Source of the DNA: an uncultured Paracoccaceae bacterium
Lineage (GTDB): Bacteria > Pseudomonadota > Alphaproteobacteria > Rhodobacterales > Rhodobacteraceae
DNA: 64,000 nucleotides
Reading direction: 5' to 3'
Assembly (NCBI GenBank): GCA_951812305.1
Contig: CATOSB010000010.1
Location: 1-64,000, forward strand
The notes beneath the pieces are model-generated. The model saw nothing but the letters and a program-made list of their open reading frames with translations, made no database searches and was not told the DNA's origin. Both the position numbers and the translations under genes were made by a program. This document shows, piece by piece, positions 33,222 through 42,381 of the stretch. How positions within the stretch are numbered: position 1 is the stretch's first letter; each line of letters opens with the position of its first letter.

Positions 33222-33650
33222 ATGACCTGTGACAAGGATCCGGGGAACAAGGGGACCGGGACGAAGCCCGGCATCGACTGGACGGCGGTTGAAGCTCGCA
33301 TGAAGAAAGCGCGCGCGGAGGCGGCGGAGCGGCGGAAGGAGACCCGCGCCGAATTGCTGGCGGAACTGCGCGGTCGCGGCGTGGAAGAGGTCGAGGCGCA
33401 GTATGACGGCTATGGCGACAGCGGCAACGTGAACAGTGTCGTGGCCAGCCCGAGGCGTGTGGACATCGGGGATATCGAAACCCGCCTGATGGATTTCGTG
33501 TGGGATGTGGCCTATGGGCTGCACCCGGGCTTTGAGATCAATGAGGGGGCCGAGGGAACCTTCACCTGGGATATTGCGACCGACCGTATCGACGTGGAAC
33601 ACGCCGGTTTCCGCACCGAACGCGATGATTATCTCCACGAGGATATATGA
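33222..33650 (+). CDS. Conserved plasmid protein (DUF6878-like)
   Basis: 142 residues with an N-terminal charged helix (ARMKKARAEAAERRKETRAE) and a compact C-terminal part (DIETRLMDFVWDVAYGLHPG, FTWDIATDRIDVEH). I associate it with uncharacterised proteins on alphaproteobacterial plasmids. The stop overlaps the next start (33647), so the two are coupled. Confidence 0.7.
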   Translation: MTCDKDPGNKGTGTKPGIDWTAVEARMKKARAEAAERRKETRAELLAELRGRGVEEVEAQYDGYGDSGNVNSVVASPRRVDIGDIETRLMDFVWDVAYGLHPGFEINEGAEGTFTWDIATDRIDVEHAGFRTERDDYLHEDI

Positions 33651-34108
33651 TCATGGCCCATCCCAATCATCACGCGGAAAGCTCGGCCCGCAAGTTCGGC
33701 GGGGTGGCGGATGACTATATCGCCATCCACCAATGGTTTGATGCTGGCAAGGCCCATGAAGCCCTGCCGGTGCATCGGGCACTTCGCCATCACAGCTGTG
33801 GGGTCTTCGACTGCGAGGCGGTGTTTGGCCGGGAGATCGTGAACGCGGCCGGTCGCCGGGTTCCTGTGCGGTTCATCGCCGAGCAGCATGTGCGGGAGGA
33901 CTGTCGCCGGATCCCGTCCGTATCGGACTGGCTGCGGCGGATCCCGATTGTGCCGTGGATGGTCAACGGGGTGATCCTGCCGGACACCGAGCCGGTGAGT
34001 GCTGATCCCCAGGCTGACTGGCGGGCGGCGGTGGCCGCAGGCCAGACGATCCTCGGGTTCAGCGACTGGCTGGCCATGCAACAGCAGCGTTTGGGCGATG
34101 GGGCGTAA
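33647..34108 (+). CDS. Conserved plasmid protein (DUF6915-like)
   Basis: 153 residues. AHPNHHAESSARKFGGVADD, FDAGKAHEALPVHRALRHHS and VRFIAEQHVREDCRRIPSVS are the conserved parts. The His-rich centre might bind metal. The start may be the second Met (33653). Coupled to the gene before it. Function unknown. Confidence 0.72.
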   Translation: MIMAHPNHHAESSARKFGGVADDYIAIHQWFDAGKAHEALPVHRALRHHSCGVFDCEAVFGREIVNAAGRRVPVRFIAEQHVREDCRRIPSVSDWLRRIPIVPWMVNGVILPDTEPVSADPQADWRAAVAAGQTILGFSDWLAMQQQRLGDGA

Positions 34109-34423
34109 TCACTTCTCGTGACACGCACCCTTGAGCGGGCCGCCCTTCCGGGCCGCCCGTTTTCCGGAGAGGCCGTTCCACCGGGGTGTTGTAGGGCGAT
34201 GAACAGGAGGACAGGACAGGGCGCGATCGCCGCCGCACTGGCTGGCGATACGGCAGGGCTGGAGATCAGCCCGGCCTGGTGCCGGGGGCGGCCTCCGCCG
34301 ACCGCCGCCGCGCTCCGCACCCGTCGTTCCGCCCCGAGGCAGGCGGGGCGCACGGGAGGAGCAAAGTCGGCTTTGGGTCCGGGCGATCCCGATGGGGGAT
34401 CGGAGATGGAAAGGATTGAACCC
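34109..34423. other. Spacer upstream of the DUF2958 gene
   Basis: An in-frame extension of the next gene runs through most of this stretch, but its composition and the start context favour ATG 34424. No separate gene is supported. Confidence 0.35.
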
Positions 34424-34771
34424 ATGGACCTGTTGACAACCGAACAGCGCAACACACTTCTGGCAAACGGCCGCAGGATGGCGGAGGAGAGCACCTCCGC
34501 CCCTGTCTGGCCGGTTGCGAAGTTGTTCACGCCGGATGCGTCGGCGACCTGGCTTCTGGCCTGGCTGGACCCGGAGGACGGGGATGTGGCCTGGGGCTGC
34601 TGCGATCCGGGGCTGGGATGTCCCGAGATCGGGCCGGTGCGGCTTTCGGAGATCGCGGCGGTGCGCGGCGCGCTCGGCCTGCCGGTGGAGCGGGACCTGT
34701 ATTTCGAGGCGGAGATGTCGCTGAGCGCTTACGCCCGTCTGGCGCGCGACCGGGGCGCGCTTGTGGCATGA
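34424..34771 (+). CDS. DUF2958 domain protein
   Basis: 115 residues: MDLLTTEQRNTLLANGR, PVAKLFTPDASATWLLAWLD, DVAWGCCDPGLGCPEIGPV and YFEAEMSLSAYARLARD. This is the complete DUF2958 pattern, common on conjugative plasmids near antirestriction and ParB-like genes. The frame is open much further upstream, but the family starts at this Met. Overlaps the next gene by 4 bp. Confidence 0.88.
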   Translation: MDLLTTEQRNTLLANGRRMAEESTSAPVWPVAKLFTPDASATWLLAWLDPEDGDVAWGCCDPGLGCPEIGPVRLSEIAAVRGALGLPVERDLYFEAEMSLSAYARLARDRGALVA

Positions 34772-35031
34772 GCGCGCGGGAGGTGATCACCCTTCTCGCC
34801 CCGGCCTTCTGGGCCCCGGCGCTGATTAACGGGTCTGCCAGCGGCCTTGATCCTGCGGAACGCGGCCATCTGGCGGCCTGCCTTACCGCGGCGGGTCTGA
34901 CGGTGGGAGAGGCGGTCGATTGCGGACCTGCGGGGTTCTGCTGGCACCATGCCGCGTCAGGGATCACCGGCGGGGCGGAGTGCGCGCTTTACAGTTTTCT
35001 CGTGACCCGCGCCGGCCCGCGGTCGCGCTGA
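34768..35031 (+). CDS. Hypothetical protein downstream of DUF2958
   Basis: 87 residues from ATG 34768, coupled to DUF2958 by an ATGA overlap. LLAPAFWAPALINGSASGLD and AVDCGPAGFCWHHAASGIT are its recognisable blocks. No function is known to me. Confidence 0.68.
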   Translation: MSAREVITLLAPAFWAPALINGSASGLDPAERGHLAACLTAAGLTVGEAVDCGPAGFCWHHAASGITGGAECALYSFLVTRAGPRSR

Positions 35032-35197
35032 CCCACAGCGGTCTCCGCCGCCCGGTTCGGGCGCTCTTCAAACCGTTTTGCCCGCCTGCGCCGTCTCGCC
35101 CGAAAAGGTGAGGCGGCTTTTTGTCATGGGCGATCCAGGTCCGGGGGGAAAGCGTTCCCGCGGGCGGTCGGATCAGATGTCATGAAAGGACAAACCT

Positions 35198-37219
35198 ATG
35201 ACGAAGACACAGACCTATACAGCCCTTGAGGTGGCGCTGGCGCGGCTCGCGGTTCACCCCGCCAATGTGCGCGCGAAGAATGCGGCGGCCTACAGCGAGA
35301 CCAGCGTTCAGGCGCTGGCGGCCAATATCCGGGAGGTGGGGCTGTTGCAGCCCTTGCTGGTGCAGGAGACCGGCAAGACGCAGTACGGCGTGCTTGCGGG
35401 AGGCCGCCGGCTGGCGGCGCTCAATCTGCTGTCCGCCGACAAGAGCGCGACGGGCTTCGGGCCGCGCATGAAGGTGGCCTGCCAGCTGGTGCCGGGGGAT
35501 GCGCCGGCGACGGCGGCGCTGTCGTTCTCGGAGAACGAGATGCAGGCCCCGATGGATGCGATCGACCGGTATGAGGCGTTTGCCGCGCTTCGTGACAATG
35601 ACGCTCTGGACGTGGCGGATATCGCGCGTCTCTTCGGACTCACCGAGCGCTCGGTGCGCGAGAGCCTGCGGATCGGGCTGGTGCATGAGGACATCCGCGC
35701 CGCCCACCGGGGCGGGGATATCTCGCTTGAGACGCTGAAAGCCTTTGCCGGCCACCCGGACCGGGAGGTTCAGGCGGAGGTGTTCACGGCGCTTTCCACG
35801 GATGGCCAGCGTGTTGAGGCGTGGATGGCAAAGCGCGCGCTCGGTGATCGCGGCGTGCGGCAGGGCGATGCGCTCGGGGCCTTTGTGCTGGAGGACTACC
35901 GCAAGGCCGGGGGCGGGATCGCGCCCGACCTGATCGAGGAGGACAGCGTGCTCGGCGATCCCGGTCTTGTGCAGAGCCTGCTGGCCCGGAAGCTGGACGA
36001 TCTGGCCGAAGAGGAGCGGTCGCGGCCCGGCATGGGCTGGGCCGAACACCGGATCGATCCTGACCGGGAGGCGCTCTCGGCCTATGGGCGGATCTATCCC
36101 GTGCCGGTCGACCTTGATGCGGCCACGCAGGAGCGGGTGGACGCGCTGAGCGCGAAGCTCGACGATCTGGCCGAAGCCCACGATGCGGCTGAGAGCTGGG
36201 CCGAACAGGACCGGTTGGGTGACGCGCACGACGCGGTTCAGGCGGAGATCGAGGCGCTGACCCATGCGTTCGATGCACAAAAGGTGGAGACGGCCGGTGT
36301 GATTGCTCTCTGGCAGCATGGGGGTCTGCGTCTCATGGCGGGCATGGTGCGTCCCGAGGAGCGGACGGACACGGGCCCGGCGCCGGGCGGAACCGGTGCC
36401 GTGGAGAATACGGCTGAGGCGGGTCCGAAGATCTCCGCGAAGCTGGCTTCGGATATGGCGGTCGAGCGGACGCGGGCGGTGGGTCTGGCGCTGGCGCGGG
36501 ATCCGGCGCGCGCGCGGGTCTATGGCGACTGGCTGCTTCCGGGCAATGTGGCGCAGGGGCTTGTGCGCCGGGCGGAACAGTCGAGCCTGCGGTTTCAGGC
36601 GGCGACCCATGCGCCGGGCCTTATCCATGAGTGCGCCAGCGCGGAGGATCCGGGCGCGGCCATTGAGGCCGGACACGGCGTGGTGGAGCGGCATATTGCC
36701 GAACACGAGGCTGGACTGCCGACAGGCTGGGTCGATGGCGAGGATGATCCGCAAGAGACCGCGTTCGCCCGTTTCGCTTCGCTCGATCCGGCGGAGCGGG
36801 ACCGGCTGGTGGCATGGGCGGTGTCGCGCAGTCTGGAGCCTGTGGCGGGCGATGCGGTGCGTCCCTCGGCCCGTACGGCGGTGGAGGCGGCGGTGCTGCC
36901 GGACATCCGGACGCTCTGGACCCCGGATGCGCGGCTCTTCGGGCGTCTGACGAAGCCTGACCTCCTGCGCATCCTGCGCGACGATCTGGGGCTTGGCCAG
37001 AAGGCGGATACGCTGGCCAAGGCGAAGAAGTCGGAGATCGTGGAGAAGCTGGCCGCGCTCTTTGCCGCACCGGACGCGACGCTGAGCGACGAGCAGCGGG
37101 CGGCCATCGCCCGCTGGTGCCCGCCGGGCATGGCGACGGAAGTGCCGGAGCGCGGTCAGGAAGAGGTCGGGGAGGGTGATTGCGCGGAGACGGCCATTGA
37201 GGCCTCCCTGGCGGCCTGA
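35198..37219 (+). CDS. Large ParB/Spo0J-like nuclease-domain protein
   Basis: 673 residues. The ParB N-terminal domain spans about 15-105 (SVQALAANIREVGLLQPLLV, YGVLAGGRRLAALNLL, AALSFSENEMQAPMDAIDRY), followed by an HTH at about 130-165 (DVADIARLFGLTERSVRESL). The remaining ~500 residues are a family-specific extension with a C-terminal region FGRLTKPDLLRILRDDLGLG. These large proteins occur on mobile plasmids next to ArdC and DUF2958 and are thought to act in transfer or establishment rather than in partition. There is no parA nearby. It is followed by a strong terminator. Confidence 0.88.
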   Translation: MTKTQTYTALEVALARLAVHPANVRAKNAAAYSETSVQALAANIREVGLLQPLLVQETGKTQYGVLAGGRRLAALNLLSADKSATGFGPRMKVACQLVPGDAPATAALSFSENEMQAPMDAIDRYEAFAALRDNDALDVADIARLFGLTERSVRESLRIGLVHEDIRAAHRGGDISLETLKAFAGHPDREVQAEVFTALSTDGQRVEAWMAKRALGDRGVRQGDALGAFVLEDYRKAGGGIAPDLIEEDSVLGDPGLVQSLLARKLDDLAEEERSRPGMGWAEHRIDPDREALSAYGRIYPVPVDLDAATQERVDALSAKLDDLAEAHDAAESWAEQDRLGDAHDAVQAEIEALTHAFDAQKVETAGVIALWQHGGLRLMAGMVRPEERTDTGPAPGGTGAVENTAEAGPKISAKLASDMAVERTRAVGLALARDPARARVYGDWLLPGNVAQGLVRRAEQSSLRFQAATHAPGLIHECASAEDPGAAIEAGHGVVERHIAEHEAGLPTGWVDGEDDPQETAFARFASLDPAERDRLVAWAVSRSLEPVAGDAVRPSARTAVEAAVLPDIRTLWTPDARLFGRLTKPDLLRILRDDLGLGQKADTLAKAKKSEIVEKLAALFAAPDATLSDEQRAAIARWCPPGMATEVPERGQEEVGEGDCAETAIEASLAA

Positions 37220-37234
37220 GCGCATCGCTCCCTG

Positions 37235-37264
37235 CGCCGTCCCCGGATCCGGGGACGGCGTTTT
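37235..37264 (+). terminator. Rho-independent terminator after the ParB-like gene
   Basis: A perfect 26 bp palindrome (CGCCGTCCCCGGA and mirror, 37235-37260) followed by TTTT. Confidence 0.85.
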
Positions 37265-37341
37265 CCACGGGCCGCGAGCCATTGGAGGGGAAGGGGGTCT
37301 TTGGAAGGGGTGACTCCGGCCAGACTGAAAGGACAGACCCA

Positions 37342-38232
37342 ATGGCGAAGACAAAACCCGACATTTACGACCAGGTGACAGATGCGATCCCTGCGCATCT
37401 CGAGGCGGGGGTGGTGCCCTGGCGCCAACCCTGGGACGGCGGTGTCCCGGCCCGGCTACCCGTGCGGGTCACGGGCGAGTGCTATCGTGGCATCAACGTG
37501 GTGCTGTTGTGGCAGGCCGCGGTGGCGCGGGGCTATGTCTCGCCGAACTGGATGACCTACAGACAGGCGATCAGGCTGGGCGGGCAGGTGCGCCGGGGCG
37601 AGACCAGCGTGCAGGTGGTTAAATACGGGACGGTGAGACGGGCGGCTCCCGAGGGAGAGGACGGGGCGGAGGATGGATCCACCTTTGGCTATCTGCGGTC
37701 TTACGCTGTCTTCAACGTGGCACAGATCGACGGTCTGGATGCGGCGTGGTCTGCCGCTCCGCCGCCGCTGCGCGATTACGGGACAGAGGCGGATGCGGGG
37801 TTTCCGGAGTGGTTCGGCCGCACCGGGCTGAAGCTGCGGACGCGCGATGCGGTGCGGGCCTGTTACGATATAGCCGCGGACTGCATCGAGATGCCGCCGG
37901 TGTGGCGGTTCGAGAGCCGGGAGGCCCACGCGGGAACGCTTCTTCATGAGACGTGCCATGCCACAGGGGCGAAATCGCGGCTGGCCCGGCCGTTCGGGAC
38001 GGGCTTTGGCGATGCGGATTATGCGCGCGAGGAGTTGGTGGCCGAGCTCGGATCCGCGCTGGCCGGCGCGCAGCTGGGCATCGCGCCGCAGTTCGAGGCC
38101 AATGCCGCTTATGTTCAGCACTGGATCGACATTCTGAAGGGCGATACCCGGGCCATCGTGCGGGCGGCCTCTGCGGCGCAGAAGGCGGCCGACTGGCTGA
38201 TCGGGAAGGCGGGGCTCATGGACGCGGCCTGA
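37342..38232 (+). CDS. ardC: ArdC-like antirestriction protein
   Basis: 296 residues from ATG 37342, preceded by AAAGGACAG. N-terminal ssDNA-binding-like domain (DIYDQVTDAIPAHLEAGVVP, YRGINVVLLWQAAVARGYVS, RRGETSVQVVKYGT) and a C-terminal zincin-like domain with HETCH near residue 201 and a downstream EELVAELGSA Glu. ArdC proteins shield incoming single-stranded plasmid DNA from host restriction. Expression early in the recipient would fit the nearby candidate oriT. Confidence 0.9.
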   Translation: MAKTKPDIYDQVTDAIPAHLEAGVVPWRQPWDGGVPARLPVRVTGECYRGINVVLLWQAAVARGYVSPNWMTYRQAIRLGGQVRRGETSVQVVKYGTVRRAAPEGEDGAEDGSTFGYLRSYAVFNVAQIDGLDAAWSAAPPPLRDYGTEADAGFPEWFGRTGLKLRTRDAVRACYDIAADCIEMPPVWRFESREAHAGTLLHETCHATGAKSRLARPFGTGFGDADYAREELVAELGSALAGAQLGIAPQFEANAAYVQHWIDILKGDTRAIVRAASAAQKAADWLIGKAGLMDAA

Positions 38233-38244
38233 AACAGCCCGTCG

Positions 38245-38273
38245 CGCCGCCCCTGTTCCGGGGGCGGCGTTTT
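38245..38273 (+). terminator. Rho-independent terminator after ardC
   Basis: Stem CGCCGCCCC / GGGGCGGCG with a 7-base loop, followed by TTTT. Confidence 0.8.
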
Positions 38274-38455
38274 GCGTGGCCCGGAGGAAAGGCGCGCCGT
38301 CCCGCGCGTTCTTGCCGGTCGCGCCGCGCCCGCGCTATGCTTCCGGGGCAATCGTGACAGGGAGGGGATGTCCCCTGGCGTTTCTCAGGCGCAGATCTCC
38401 GAACGAGCGGGCGCGGACGAAGGCCCCGCTGTCGCCTGTCGCTCGGGCGAGTGAT

Positions 38456-38641
38456 ATGCCGCGGCTGCGGGTTGACGGTCTGCGGCTCGATGCGCTCGAC
38501 AGCACCGTGCTCCGGGTCGAGTGCACCTGCGGTCATGCGGGTGAGGTTCCTGTCGCGCCTCTGGTCGAGCGCCATGGCCGCGCGGTGCGGTGTACGCGCT
38601 GCAACGAGCGGGCGATCCGCAGGGTTTTTGCGGGCGGCTGA
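38456..38641 (+). CDS. Small zinc-ribbon protein
   Basis: 61 residues from ATG 38456. Two Cys pairs, ECTCGHAGEVPVAPL and RCTRCNERAIRR, would form a zinc ribbon. The frame is open further upstream, but the Met start gives the compact domain. Probably a regulator or nucleic-acid binder. Confidence 0.6.
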   Translation: MPRLRVDGLRLDALDSTVLRVECTCGHAGEVPVAPLVERHGRAVRCTRCNERAIRRVFAGG

Positions 38642-39324
38642 ACGGAACGGGTTCGCCGTTGCCGCCGGAGTGCGGCTGGACACAACCCGCTCCTGGTCTC
38701 GCCGGAGAGGGAAGCGCGGCGGTGCCGCGCTTGCAGGGGGATTCGGGTGCGCCGTTCTTCACCTTCAAAGCCCCCACCGGGGGCTTTGACCCTTGCGGGC
38801 TGGCTTGAACCCCCTGCGGAGCCGCGTCCCCGCCCATCGAGGGCGGGACCACGTCTGCCTCGACGCCCGGACACCGATCAGGCGTTGGCGCGGGGTCAGA
38901 CGGGCCGCGCGGGGGCCGAGCAGGTCCGCGGCGGCTGCCGGGGCCGGATTGCGCGCCGGTCGCCCGCCTTCGTCGGGCCGCCCTTTACTCCATCCGTCCC
39001 CGGCACCCGGCCTTGCCCTTTGCCTGTCCCTGTCGCGCGGCCCTGCGGTGGGGCACACACACACGATCGGGCAGCATACCTTGCAGGTGGCCCTCCAAAG
39101 CACCCTCGCGTCAAGGATCACAAAATTTTGCGGCACCCCTCGCGCAAGCGGTCAGGGCGCACCAACCGGTGAGCTTGCGCCGGCGTCGCTGTCGCGCGCG
39201 GCAAATTTTTGCGCCCGGGCGGGCCCGGCGCCTTTGGCGTCCCTGACCCAAGCGCGCTTTGGGGGGCGGGGACCTCGCAGGCTGCCCGCAATGGTGCGTG
39301 TGGCGATTGCGAGAGGAATATCCC
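38642..39324. other. 683 bp intergenic region with hairpin and candidate oriT
   Basis: No gene is supported. A perfect 11 bp stem (TCAAAGCCCCC, 3-base loop) lies at 38765-38789. The candidate transfer origin lies at 39142-39180. GC-rich with short A/T islands such as CAAAATTTTGCGG at 39121 and CAAATTTTTGCGC at 39207. Confidence 0.5.
39142..39180 (-). other. Candidate origin of transfer (MOBQ-type nic)
   Basis: On the minus strand ACCGGTTGGTGCGCCCT (39170-39154) carries the TGCGCCCT core I associate with the nic regions of RSF1010/Ti-type (MOBQ) plasmids. It is framed by an 8 bp inverted repeat GCGCAAGC (39142) / GCTTGCGC (39173). The relaxase encoded 3.2 kb away is of the MobA/MobL type that acts at such sites. 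Confidence 0.45.
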
Positions 39325-40221
39325 ATGCTGGATGTATACGAGACCATTGAGACCTTCGGGCTGTCGGAGAGCCTTGCCGATCTGCCGATCCCCGATGATG
39401 ATGTTTTGCGCGACCGGATCGTGCGGGAGGCGTTCGAGAGTTTTCTGGGCGGGCTGCAAGGCACCGGTCTTCATGGCGAGATTGAACCGCTGGCTCATGG
39501 GCTGGCGACGCTGTTCCATCGCCGGAAGGGAGCGATGACCAGTGCCCTTGATCGGGCGACGGACACGATCCGGGGTCTGGTGCGGGCCGCTGATGGTTCG
39601 GAGGTGCTAGAGATGCAGCTGGAGGAGGCGCAGCGCGTCGCGGAGCAGTCGCGCGACCGGCTGGACGGGCTGGAGGTGATGGCGGAGGCGGCGGCGCGGT
39701 GTTACGAGATCGAGACCGGGCGGGCGTATCTGCCGCCCGCCGGGGACCGCAGCGGCCGGGATGCCCGGCAGACGGGGGCGCTCTTTGAGGCGAAGGCCTG
39801 GATCGAGGCGCATGAGCGGCAGGAGGCGGAGCGCTTCCGGGTCGAGGGCCGTCCGCTGGCGGTGGCCGGTGCGCGGGACTGGATGGATCACGCGCGGGTC
39901 TGGGATGTGCTCGACCGCTGCCGGACGCGCTACCGTGATGCGCATGGCGAGGAGGTGATCCTCTATCACAAGGGCGACCGGAAGGGGGTCGATGCGATTG
40001 CGTCGGGCTGGGCGCGGTCGCGTCAGGTGGGCCAGGTGGTGTTCCGTCCGAACTGGTCGGGTTTTGGCAAGCGGGCGGGGTTCCGGGCGATTGATGACAT
40101 GTTCGCGACCCCGAAGCCGCTTGGGGGCGTTGTGATCTTCGGGGCGACGGGGATTGCGCTCAACCTGGCGGAGAAGGCGGAAGCGAAGCGCATCGCGGTG
40201 ATGCGGGTGCGCGCCGGCTGA
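39325..40221 (+). CDS. DUF2493 (SLOG/YspA-like) domain protein
   Basis: 298 residues from ATG 39325, preceded by GAGAGGAAT. The C-terminal half shows EEVILYHKGDRKGVDAIASG and VVIFGATGIALNLAEKAEAK, the DUF2493 nucleotide-binding pattern. The N-terminal half is helical and charged. Plasmids of this type often carry it near the relaxase. A ligand-sensing or nucleotide-processing role is possible. Function not established. Confidence 0.82.
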   Translation: MLDVYETIETFGLSESLADLPIPDDDVLRDRIVREAFESFLGGLQGTGLHGEIEPLAHGLATLFHRRKGAMTSALDRATDTIRGLVRAADGSEVLEMQLEEAQRVAEQSRDRLDGLEVMAEAAARCYEIETGRAYLPPAGDRSGRDARQTGALFEAKAWIEAHERQEAERFRVEGRPLAVAGARDWMDHARVWDVLDRCRTRYRDAHGEEVILYHKGDRKGVDAIASGWARSRQVGQVVFRPNWSGFGKRAGFRAIDDMFATPKPLGGVVIFGATGIALNLAEKAEAKRIAVMRVRAG

Positions 40222-40700
40222 GGCGCTCCGACTGTGGCTCCGGTCCTGCGGGACCGGGGCCGCTTGCCGCGTGCGGCGGCTTCTGGCCGCCCCCGTCTGC
40301 CCCTTCCGATCACCCGGGTCTGCGGTCCCCGCCGGTCTGCATCTGGCCGGTCTGCGGCAGCCGGTCAGGCGCACGGGGCGTTCCGGGTTGATCCTGCGGG
40401 CTGCCCCCGCGGTCTCTGCCCATGTGGTTCCCAAAGAGCACGCCCACCCGGGTGCGGTCGGTGGTCCAGTCCGCCAGTGACAGGGGCGGTGGGGATGTGC
40501 CGTTTGCGCGTCCTGTCCTCCGTGGCTCTGGTTTCTTCGAGATGGGGTGTCGCGGGGCGCGTCCCCGGGGTGCGGTCGCCTTTGGCTCCCCAAGCGGAAA
40601 TACGGTTTCCGCAAGCGGACCCTCCGCATTTCAGCTTGCCCCGGGGCCTTTGACGCCCCGCGCCCTTGCCCCCATCGAAACCAGCGCCACGGAGGACATC
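40222..40700. other. 479 bp without a recognised gene
   Basis: GC-rich. No coding region with family support or a convincing start was found. Confidence 0.4.
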
Positions 40701-40910
40701 ATGGCCAATCACTACACAATCACCGCACCGGTCAAGTCGACGGACGGCAAGACGCGCTACCCCCGGGTGGGCGTGCTCTTTGAAAACCACAACCGGGAGA
40801 CCGGCGAGGTGTTCTACACGATCAAGCTCGACTTCCCGGTTGGGGTGACCGAGCTCGTCGCCTTCCCGCCGAAGCCGAAGGAGAACGGCGAAAACGGCCA
40901 CACCGAATGA
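40701..40910 (+). CDS. Small conserved plasmid protein
   Basis: 69 residues, ATG 40701 with GGAGGACATC upstream (good ribosome site). KTRYPRVGVLFENHNRETGE and FYTIKLDFPVGVTELVAFPP are well-formed beta-strand segments. Function unknown; small proteins of this type occur in plasmid transfer regions. Confidence 0.7.
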   Translation: MANHYTITAPVKSTDGKTRYPRVGVLFENHNRETGEVFYTIKLDFPVGVTELVAFPPKPKENGENGHTE

Positions 40911-41128
40911 GAAGGGGGGTGACGACGGGGCGGCCAGGTGCCGCCCCGACCGGCTTTGCCGGTTGGCGCGCAGGCGCGCCAGTCCATCACAGGGATGGCG
41001 CGGGTCGCAAGGGCGGCGCGTGAGATGTCAACAGGGGAATGACCGGGGGCCGGTGCCGGTGCCCGGTTGCAGATTGAGAATGGAAGTGCCGCGAGAATGC
41101 GGCTATATGAGAGGAAAGGATGTGACCG

Positions 41129-41392
41129 ATGGCACACGCACTGCAAATAGACACACTGGCGTTTTCGAAGAAGCTGCGCGAGGCGGGGGCCGATGAGAGC
41201 CTTGCCGAAGCCATTGTTGAGGGGCTGACCGCAGCGGACACCTCCGAACTGGCGACCAAGGCTGACGTGGCCGAGGTGAAAACGGAGCTGAAGGCCGAGA
41301 TCGCCGAGGTGAAGAGTGAGATACTCAAATGGATGTTTGGTGCGATCATCGCGCAGACGGCAATCATTCTGGCTGTTGTGAAGCTCTTGTGA
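41129..41392 (+). CDS. Coiled-coil membrane protein (DUF1640/CCDC90-like)
   Basis: 87 residues. A coiled coil (ELATKADVAEVKTELKAEIA) is followed by a single C-terminal membrane helix (MFGAIIAQTAIILAVVKLL). The N-terminal part (FSKKLREAGADESLAEAI) matches the DUF1640 family. Ribosome site GAGAGGAAAGG precedes ATG 41129. A terminator follows at 41420. Confidence 0.85.
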   Translation: MAHALQIDTLAFSKKLREAGADESLAEAIVEGLTAADTSELATKADVAEVKTELKAEIAEVKSEILKWMFGAIIAQTAIILAVVKLL

Positions 41393-41419
41393 TCCCGCGC
41401 CCAAACGCTCACGCCTCCC

Positions 41420-41446
41420 GCGCCGTCCCTTCCGGGGCGGCGTTTT
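41420..41446 (+). terminator. Rho-independent terminator
   Basis: Stem CGCCGTCCC / GGGGCGGCG (one G-T pair) with a TTCC loop and TTTTT. Confidence 0.8.
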
Positions 41447-41502
41447 TAGTCCCGCGCCCGCCCGGTTTGCCGCGCGTTCGATCCGGCCAGGGTCGGCCAG
41501 TG

Positions 41503-41751
41503 TCAGTCGCGCTCCGGCCCGGTGCAATGGCGATTATGTTCTTCGACCAGTGTTTTGAGATCGAGGCGTTTGAGCTTGGCGGTCTGGACGAGATCGAGGA
41601 GCGCCTTCAGCTCCTGGGTCTCGATGGAGGTAAGCCAGTGCAGATCGTTCTGGCTGATGCGGTCCAACATCCGCTGCATCATGGGCAAGTGCCCGATCCC
41701 GACCTTGCGCTTGTACCGGGAAGGGGGGTCGGATGGTTTTGCTTTCGGCAT
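41503..41751 (-). CDS. Small hypothetical protein
   Basis: 82 residues from MPKAKPSDPPSRYKRK. The core HLPMMQRMLDRISQNDLHWL and TSIETQELKALLDLVQTAKL is a pair of amphipathic helices. The frame is open far upstream on the minus strand, but only this segment has normal composition and a good start (AAAGGAACAACCCC upstream). Divergent from the relaxase. Function unknown. Confidence 0.6.
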   Translation of the reverse strand: MPKAKPSDPPSRYKRKVGIGHLPMMQRMLDRISQNDLHWLTSIETQELKALLDLVQTAKLKRLDLKTLVEEHNRHCTGPERD

Positions 41752-42381
41752 GGGGTTGTTCCTTTCGCGTAGCCGGGGTGATGACCTGACGCGGGTTCCG
41801 CCAGTCGCGCAGGAAGGCCATCGGGTTTGTGTTTCACCGCGCCGATTCAGTTTGGGCCTGACCCTGCCACATCTTGCCGGTCCTGCCAATTCTGCAAAAT
41901 CTCTGAAAACACCTGATCCGGGGGACCCCGACACTCCCGCAGGATTGCGCCGTTCGGCCAGTTTCGGCCCCTGCTTTACCCCCGGGCGCTCCGCGATTCG
42001 GCCGTCGGTCCCCCGGTTTGCGGTTTTCCCACACGAGCGGAACCGGGGGAATTTCCCCGCGTCCCCCTGTTCCCCCGCCCCCTGTGGAGGGCTGGACCGT
42101 CCAGGAGGGGAACCCCCCGGTTTCCCCTCTTTCCCCCGGGAGGGGAACGGCGCTCCCCCGGGAGGGGAAGAGGGTTTCCCTCCCAACCTAACCCCTTGTT
42201 CCCCTTGAGAGATTGCTGCTCCCCTCCCGGTTTTCCCCTGTTTCCCCTCCCGCTCCCCTCCACCCCCACATCTTCCCCTGCGCCGGAAAAGGGCCTCCCG
42301 AGGGGAACCCCCGGGGGAAAGGCCCCCAATCCGGGACAACAGGGGAAGCGAAGCGAGCAAAAGTCAGGAAGGCACGATTAC
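41752..42381. other. Relaxase upstream region, rich in C/G runs
   Basis: No gene supported. A block CCCCCGGGAGGGGAA is repeated at 42133 and 42155 within a long pyrimidine-rich tract (about 42060-42260). This may be a single-strand or protein-binding zone but could be low-complexity drift. Confidence 0.4.

Noticed and set aside
35180..37354. 724-codon minus-strand frame opposite the ParB-like gene
   Set aside because: Arg/Pro/His-rich shadow; the plus-strand gene has the ParB and HTH motifs and a terminator in the right place.
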